A stretch of 64,000 bases of DNA from positions 4,647,538-4,711,537 of the forward strand of contig NW_020656077.1 in NCBI RefSeq assembly GCF_003589595.1, in the 5' to 3' direction. Below the pieces are notes generated by a model. It made no database searches. It was not told the DNA's origin and was given only the letters and a program-made list of their open reading frames with translations. This DNA comes from Hyposmocoma kahamanoa. Taxonomy: Eukaryota; Arthropoda; Insecta; Lepidoptera; Cosmopterigidae. This document shows, piece by piece, positions 58,270 through 64,000 of the stretch; positions within the stretch are counted from its first letter, which is position 1; each line of letters opens with the position of its first letter. The translations under genes were made by a program, and so were the position numbers.

Positions 58270-58478
58270 AATAATAATAACGCACGCACTCAACATAGCC
58301 CCGCACCAGGGTATCTCTGTGTCGCGAGTGCCATGGACACACACATAGACAACCACAAATTACACCCAAACGCACGAGAGAAATAAATGTAGGCCAATCA
58401 CATATTTCCCCCTGCCTGGGAATCGAACCCAGGACCTCTGCATGGCAGGCATGGTAACCGTTCGGCCACGGAGGCAGT
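58270..58478 (-). mobile_element. tRNA-headed SINE, copy 6, inside the R1-like LINE
   Basis: Head 'ctgcctccgtggccgaacgg', B box 'ggttcgattcccagg', body with 'cgcgacacagagatacc', and (TAA)n-type tail at 58270-58278. Its head and 'ggcagggggaaatatgtgat' are closest to the + strand copy at 51397, so these two may share a recent source. Confidence 0.83.
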
Positions 58479-59917
58479 TAGTTAGTGCGGGGAATACTCC
58501 ACTGCCAGGGGTTTTGTATGGTTCATATATATTGGACAGTTCTGATTTGAGATCTTACAAATCTGCTATTTTGGCCATCCCAACTTTAACACCCAACTGT
58601 TAAATAAATGTTTTGAAAAGTGTTTATAAAATCTATATTTTGAAAAGTGATTCAAGGTAATGCGAAGATATATGAAATATCGTGACGAGTACCATGTGAA
58701 GCAACGAATAGCTTTTAATTGACAGCCCTCGTATGTCTGCCATTAGTCGTGAGTGGCAGGTTCCCTTGGTAGTGAATGAACCATATATGTAATATTGTAT
58801 ATAAATATTGCTATTACTTGAAAGAAAAATGTATTGACATCTTTTGTCTAACCGTTCTAAGTCTATATTTTGAACACGTTCCTGTACATGTGGGCGTTAT
58901 GTGGCAAGAACTTGGGTACGTACGTCATAAAAAAATATAAATAGCCTTTATTTACGACTTGACAAAGGTTGCATTAATGGACTTGAAACAAGAAATGAAA
59001 GGAAAGTTGAAAAAGAAAAAGTCAATGAGTCCGAGCTGAAACCATGTCACTGTTCTCAAACGTTCTCCTGTAAAGTTATGAATTTGGATTTACTATTCCT
59101 TACGTAGAAGGGATCGAAATATTCATTTTATTATAGACTGACATCCTCCCTATATCGATTGAGAAAAGATGATAATCTTTAAACAGCTTAACATATTATA
59201 ATTGTTCATCAAATTTAGCCAACTCTCGCCTGATTCGTGCCCTGGAGTGGGACGTACAAATGGGTTGATGATGTTGAATCAACCGATTCCCGATTAATTC
59301 AACCTACATATAAAATAAAGTTTTGTGGTCCTTTTGGGAACTACTATGCCACATACAGACACACATATACATAAATGAAGGCTTCATTTATAACTCTCCT
59401 TTTTACGTCGGGTTATTAATATATAATTTTGCAAATTCTTTACTTGGTTTTTCTTTATTAGTAACGGGTTTTTTTTTTCATTTTCTTCTTGTTTTTTTTT
59501 TTCACTTTCTTTCCGTCAATAGACGTCCTCTAGAGAAGCCAAGTTTCTCTATTTATGCTGTTCATTGCTTTGTTACTCTTGCCGTCACTTGAACATTGTC
59601 TTCTGACCGACGAATTTCCCTTTGTTTCTTTTGATAATTTTCCCCTTTTCATTACTTCTGTGCTCTGTATCTTCCTACATCAGCTGTTGTAAAATTATGA
59701 ATGTCGTACGACTTAAGTATATTGTACGGTTTCGTACTCAATAAAAAAAATACAATGCCAATGTTCGGTCGATTATGCAGTTGTTTCCATCTACCTATAC
59801 ACAACATTTAGCAATCCAGATAGTTTATATTCAGGAAGTTTCTCCAGTACTCTGGCACTCCCTGTCTATAGATTCAATTCAGAGTTTATAGGCACTTAAC
59901 TGGCCACTTCAATTCAT

Positions 59918-60098
59918 TGCAACTTTTTTTATATAGTACAAAGTGAAGTGACGAACAAGTCGTGCGCTCGGTGTTCGAATCCATAACAGTTGCAGTGCCA
60001 CTCAGAACTTTAAATCGCAAAGTTCTTAGGGGAACTGCCACTGCGGTCGTCACCTTGAGACGAACGACGAACTCATTCACAAAGACCTATACTGCAAC
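59918..60098 (-). repeat. Family A repeat with internal deletion
   Basis: 'acaaagtgaagtgacgaac', 'aagtcgtgcgctcggtgttc', 'cagttgcagtgccactcaga' and 'actcattcacaaagacctat'. The A-tail-proximal end and the far end are both present, but the middle is missing after 'caccttgagacgaac'. Confidence 0.72.
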
Positions 60099-60734
60099 TT
60101 ATACCAGAGTGTAAGTAAACTTTATACGTGAATGACGTTTACTTAGACAAGACTACTAATGTTCATAGAATATTTAGAAACTCAGTTGCAGCGCCACAGT
60201 CGTGACAAGCGCGCGCCACTTTTGCAGTCACTTATAGCAAACTAAAAATGACTGAAGCGCTACTGACGCGACACAGCAGCACTACAAGCGTCTAATTTGA
60301 AGGCGCCCGTAGAATATTAATTTTGTTTTAATCTTCCTTTCCTTGTTTCGCCTGTAATTATTGATTTGCACAGTGCCGTAATCTTCAAGCTTGACTATCG
60401 CGGTGAAGAAATGAAACGTTGCAATTTATCACTTCTACAAACGTCATTCTATTGGTAAACGGCACATCGACATATACATATCAATAACCGATAGTCCATG
60501 CAGAAGAATTAAAGCGCACCACAGACCTTAATGAACCTATGCTGGAGAACGATTTTTTTGCATTCGAGACTGACCACACTTATTAACGCAGAATCGCTTT
60601 GAAAACTTTGAAACCAGTAACGTACTAAGGCGCCACTTGCGCGAAAGGACATGAAGCGTGAATAGCAGTATCTCGCTCTTTATGTCGCTCTCGCGTAAGT
60701 CGCTCAAGATACGCCACGATGGTCTACACACTTC

Positions 60735-60975
60735 CGATGTCCACAATGTTGTGAACAAGTGACTTATTGATGACAAAACCGACACCAACCAGAGAAAATT
60801 GATCTCCCTGGCAGAAGTAGAGCAAGTGTCCTGACTCAAGAGTTAGCGTGTTTTCGCCCTTGCTTCGGACTTCAGATAACCCTACCATGTCCTAGTTGAT
60901 ACGACTTAGCTCTACCTCATGTTCCCCGGTGGGTTCGTCTTGCCGCAGCGTGCGTCCATTGTACGTAGCCAGATT
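60735..60975 (-). pseudogene. RTE-like LINE endonuclease fragment
   Basis: The minus-strand frame reads NGRTLRQDEPTGEHEVELS, one stop, DMVGLSEVRSKGENTLTLES, GHLLYFCQGDQFSLVGVGF and VINKSLVHNIVDIGSV. This follows the N-terminal endonuclease of RTE-type elements ('W-N-V-R-T-L ... D-x-x-G-L-S-E-x-R ... G-V-G-F'), including the Glu of SEVR. The remainder is not recognisable, so it is an isolated piece. It may be of the same family as 55010-55640. Confidence 0.7.
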
Positions 60976-61554
60976 CTGTTAGTAGTCCGGGGATTCTCAG
61001 CACCTCCCCCGCCTTTACAATGGCCACCATCTTGATGATGTAGTGTTGCTCATTTAGAGGTAATGCCTCTAGACACCATTCTGGGCAGATGTTGACCGCA
61101 GTTCGAGACTTATTTCAGCGATAATGCTACTGCCCACTATGCAGCACACGCAGGTGAGCTTGACTGTTGAGGAGTCTATAATGATAGTAGTCGATTTCCC
61201 CGAACGATTTTAACATTCATGACGTTATTTTTTTTTAAGATTTGGCAAGTGTTGAAATCAATGGGAACCGTATCACTTGCAAATAGAATTCAACTTAACT
61301 TAAAGTTATTACGAGCTTCGCACTCATCTTTTATTTACGCACATATCAAACGTCCCGACATTTCCGACAACACCATGTCAGAAGACTAATCGTATGTATT
61401 ATTAAGTAGAGCACTTGCAATTTAAAGTTCCAGCCGCATTTAGTATAATGATATACACTCTATTTGAAATCCCGGAATAATTATAAATATAATTACAAAA
61501 ATCTGCGTATCCGCTTTCGCCGTGTTTATTACATCTGTGTGCCAAGTTTTATTA

Positions 61555-61700
61555 AAATCGGTGGACCTATTTCATCCCCTAATTTGCCAGCCTTGGAGGT
61601 GGGGTATTTTTTTTCAACTCCCCTTTTCAACAAAAAATGATCATCGAAATTGGTTCACAAATGTCGGGGTAATCGCGTAACATGCACAAAAATATTCGGT
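61555..61700. repeat. Dispersed repeat related to 32020 and 39968
   Basis: 'aaaatcggtggacctatttc', 'attggttcacaaatgtcggg' and 'gtaatcgcgtaacatgcac' match the two other copies in mixed orientation. No coding content. Confidence 0.5.
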
Positions 61701-62151
61701 ATATAAAATTATTCGGTAGGATTTCAATGAAGGATTAATGAAGACTCAGAAAGATTTTGATGACATTACAAGTGTTGGTAACACCATGGTAAGATTATAT
61801 TTTTCTTATAATTATCATGGTAATTGATTTTTATAAACATGTTATGTATATTTTGACATATATATATTGTTGAAAAGTTAGTGTCTTATTTTATTTCAGT
61901 TCATTCATTTTACTTTTTCTAAAAAAAAAACTAATTTAGAAAAAAGACCAGGACGCTGTGTTTTTTTTCATGTTTTTTATTTAAAAATGGGAAAAAACAC
62001 ATTGGTTTTTTTTTTCAAGTTACAACACTGGTCGACACTCAGACTTTTTCATTAGTCTTGACAGTCCATTCTATGGCAGCTCACGGCAAAATGCGTTTTC
62101 TTTACTGATTCCTAAAATTCAAAATAATTTCAGCAAAGTAGGTTTATCAAG

Positions 62152-62255
62152 TTCTTAGGTTTTCGCGATTGTTACACATAAGAAATAAAACTATTTTTCC
62201 GGATTTTGAAATATACGCGAGTAAAATCCGGAAAAATAGTTTCATTTCCTAAAAG
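62152..62255. repeat. Dispersed 'gttcttaggttttcgcgatt' repeat, copy 3, with inverted end
   Basis: The core ending 'aactatttttccggatttt' is followed after about 17 bases by its complement 'aaaatccggaaaaatagttt' and then 'catttcctaa'. The last part of the repeat is therefore present twice in opposite orientation, which makes a hairpin. Confidence 0.7.
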
Positions 62256-62265
62256 TAGGTTTAGT

Positions 62266-62532
62266 TTTTAGTAGCAGTAGAGCTTCTTAGAAAGAACATA
62301 TTTCTACCTATTATTACCGATTTCTGCCGCCAAGCAGTAATGAAAAAAAAGAAATTACAGGCACGTGGAAGTTGTCAACTTATGTCTCAGGGTGACGGGC
62401 GCAGTGGCAGTGCGCCTCAGATCTTTGCGATTTAAAGAGCTGAGTGGGACTGCAACTGTTATGGACAGGCATGTAGCTTACCATCAGACGCACGACTTGT
62501 TCGTCCAGTCACTTGATATTATAAAAAAAAAA
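62266..62532 (+). repeat. Family A repeat, near-complete, A-tailed
   Basis: Runs from 'agtagcagtagagcttctta' through 'ttctgccgccaagcagtaat', 'cttatgtctcagggtgacg' and 'atggacaggcatgtagctta' to 'cacttgatattataaaaaaa'. The A-run at the 3' end supports retroposition in this orientation. A short deletion follows 'aagcagtaatg'. Confidence 0.8.
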
Positions 62533-62787
62533 ACCAGCTGCTGTCAAACTTCATCGTCATGTCGTTCAAGGACTACAGCGATGCAAGGGAAGGTTTACCT
62601 GTTGTGTTTTAACCAATCTGTAGCTATCACAGGGTGATGCAAACACAATAGGGAAACTTACGATATGAATTTTTCAAAATGATTGTCTAATGTTTACTTA
62701 CCATTGACTAATGCGTTTCTGGTGAAAGTACTCCATGAATGAGTGCATCTCAACCAAAAATTTATAAAAATAAATATTGTCTCGCAG

Positions 62788-62920
62788 TATCTCTGGGCAG
62801 TTCGCGCTCGGGCAGCCCGGGCGCATCGCCGGTGGGCGCGGATACGCCGGGCCTACGGAACAACGTCTTTGTGCCCATCTGCTCGCCGCAGCCGCACACG
62901 CACCGTCATCATCTCATCAG
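62788..62920 (+). CDS. cic: Capicua, exon with VSLGSSRSG motif (gene continues past window)
   Basis: Acceptor 'aaatattgtctcgcag'. The first two bases complete Val after MetLeu of the previous exon, giving MLVSLGSSRSG, which is identical in human CIC. It continues SPGASPVGADTPGLRNN and VFVPICSPQPHTHRHHLI, with AG left before donor CAG|GTATAT at 62921 (phase 2). The exon is Ser/Pro/His-rich and probably disordered. The HMG box and C-terminal C1 motif must lie further right. The donor is of moderate strength. Confidence 0.94.
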
Positions 62921-64000
62921 GTATATTACCCGATATTTCGCAAGACTTTTTTAACAAATACTAATTTACTAAATAAACTCAACAGATGAAAGCTGATAGA
63001 AACTGTGTGGTAGAAGAGCTACGATTATTATTTACTCACTCCATCTACTGTGCATATATAGTGGAATTTTTTGCTGTATTAACGCTAAAACTCATTTAAA
63101 ACTCAATAGTCTAAAATTAAATATCAATTTTACAAATGGACCCCGCCAGCAATAATGTAAAGCACTCTGTGCATCAATGAAGCCGCTCTCTTTCTCATGA
63201 TGGCGGCAAATCCTGAAACGATACAAACCATGAAACAGCATCCTGAATATATTGTACACGACTCTTAGAGAGCTTAGAGCTATCTGTGTGTAGTTGACCT
63301 ATGCCTATAGGTCAAGTGTAAAAGGTCTGGCAGTAAGCTTTACATAGTGATAATTTTACGTTGTTAGTACACCTTGCAAACCTACGGGTCAACGTTTTGC
63401 AACGCATTGCCAACGCCCTACGCTCTCAATATCAGTATTATCTTCCAAAGACTCGGTGACCCACCAATGCCTTAAGTACTTCAATTTAGTGACCCTATTA
63501 AGAGGAGTGCTACACAGCTTAACTACTGGGATATAATTAGAACATTTTTACAATGAAAAGTTATGTGAGATAGAGAATACCGGTCTGGAAACTAGTCTAT
63601 TTTTAGAAAATGTTTTGTCGTAGCGCAAATTGTACCAAGAGGAAGCGACGGAAACTATTTCCTCTTCTATGAGATAAGAATTTTATTTTGAACTAGTTCA
63701 GGAAATTGTAGTTTTACTACGTTACTAGCAAGTGATACACCGATTTCCTTTCTTCCAATAGTCTATATAGAAATATTTTTCTGCATCGTCGAGAGTTATT
63801 TTTAACGAGCTGGGTGGCCAAACGTTCTTCACAGTGGGCGCTCCCGATCCCGGTCGCAATGAAATTTCGAATCAATTTGGGAAATTAACTTTTCTAAATT
63901 AGTTCTGGTCTGGGTGTTCTGGTTAGAAGTGAATTCCGTTGCTCTGGTACTCATGGTATAGAGAACTTCCTAGTTTATAGATCGACACGTTTGATAATAC
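62921..64000 (+). other. cic: Start of the next cic intron
   Basis: Begins GTATAT. No further cic exon, HMG-box sequence or known repeat was recognised before the window ends. Confidence 0.7.

Larger units (their letters stand above)
55935..58560 (-). pseudogene. R1/I-like LINE remnant interrupted by two SINEs
   Basis: In minus-strand order: 58560-58480 shows a decayed pre-RT segment (KTPGSGVFPA-like). 58267-57805 holds the RT start, with QRWREVKVIFIPKPGKNKYT, DAKSFRPISFTSFVLKRIER, QHAYSRGKSTESALH and the catalytic-Asp motif LGSFLDIEGAFNKT. 57700-57610 and 57390-57360 hold ITQAAVRIVETWCSVYELSI then KTDLVLF, split by a SINE. 57325-57130 holds EVKYLGVTLYNKLNWNKHL. 56780-56560 holds the RNase H DRIFTDGSKTNSGIG, QAEC and RIFTDSMSVLQALGG, with a later GHSGSRGNNAADELG (DEDD residues all visible). 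56154-55897 holds the cysteine-type tail. The endonuclease is absent and frames are broken. Confidence 0.8.
53901..62787 (+). other. cic: cic intron 8 (8.9 kb, LINE- and SINE-rich)
   Basis: Begins GTAAGT and ends 'aaatattgtctcgcag'. It holds RTE-like and R1-like LINE remnants, two SINEs, family A copies and other repeats listed separately. 58561-59915 and 60100-60700 hold nothing else I can support. Confidence 0.8.

Noticed and set aside
60537..60839. A 100-codon minus-strand frame beginning MSQDTC
   Set aside because: The RTE endonuclease reads in a different frame here; this frame is a shadow.

Overview
The window looks like insect nuclear DNA, most likely from a moth or butterfly. It is AT-rich, has long introns, and carries tRNA-headed SINEs, jockey-, RTE- and R1-like LINE remnants, a cecropia-type mariner and several foldback MITEs. 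The order is an inference from the repeat types and the gene; no single base pattern proves it.

The only host gene I can support is capicua (cic), on the + strand. It encodes the HMG-box repressor that acts downstream of receptor tyrosine kinase/ERK signalling. Seven downstream coding exons (41506-42225, ~44380-44544, 48177-48354, 50066-50165, 52949-53179, 53761-53900, 62788-62920) join in consistent phases (0,0,0,1,2,2,1, ending in phase 2). They carry the N-terminal DUF4819-type domain of the long isoform, a basic PKKRKF motif, the family-diagnostic YKKGDVV...[12 protein letters not shown] block, the GDETSRESD block and the MLVSLGSSRSG block. The HMG box, C1 motif and stop codon lie beyond the right edge.

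Two alternative 5' coding exons both end in phase 0 and fit the shared exon at 41506. One is a distal exon (25920-26083, ATG at 25961). The other is a short proximal exon (ATG 41074, donor 41221). A GC-rich block near 4.3-4.45 kb ending in a strong donor may be a still more distal leader exon; it would create a ten-codon upstream ORF in frame with the distal start.

The rest is intronic or flanking DNA filled with repeats. 1-4.3 kb holds two copies of an abundant unnamed ~310-bp retroposon-like repeat ('family A'). 4.4-25.9 kb holds family A copies, a TGTCG-rich MITE cluster (9.5-10.2 kb), LINE tails (10.4-11.2, 13.9-14.2 kb) and a nearly full-length mariner (15378-16671) broken by a small inverted duplication. 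26-41 kb holds two copies of a 170-bp foldback MITE, three SINEs, a 180-bp MITE and a nest of DNA transposons (36.3-38.5 kb) with a hAT remnant and a PIF/Harbinger remnant. 45.1-46.8 kb is a jockey-like LINE ruin. 55-58.6 kb holds RTE-like and R1-like LINE remnants on the minus strand, the second interrupted twice by the same SINE family.

The most unusual pattern is a scatter of short, perfect or near-perfect inverted duplications with tiny spacers, up to a 62-bp perfect palindrome. One of them disrupts the mariner transposase, suggesting repeated template-switch mutation or very small foldback insertions. I found no novel multigene system, CRISPR array or functional RNA gene.
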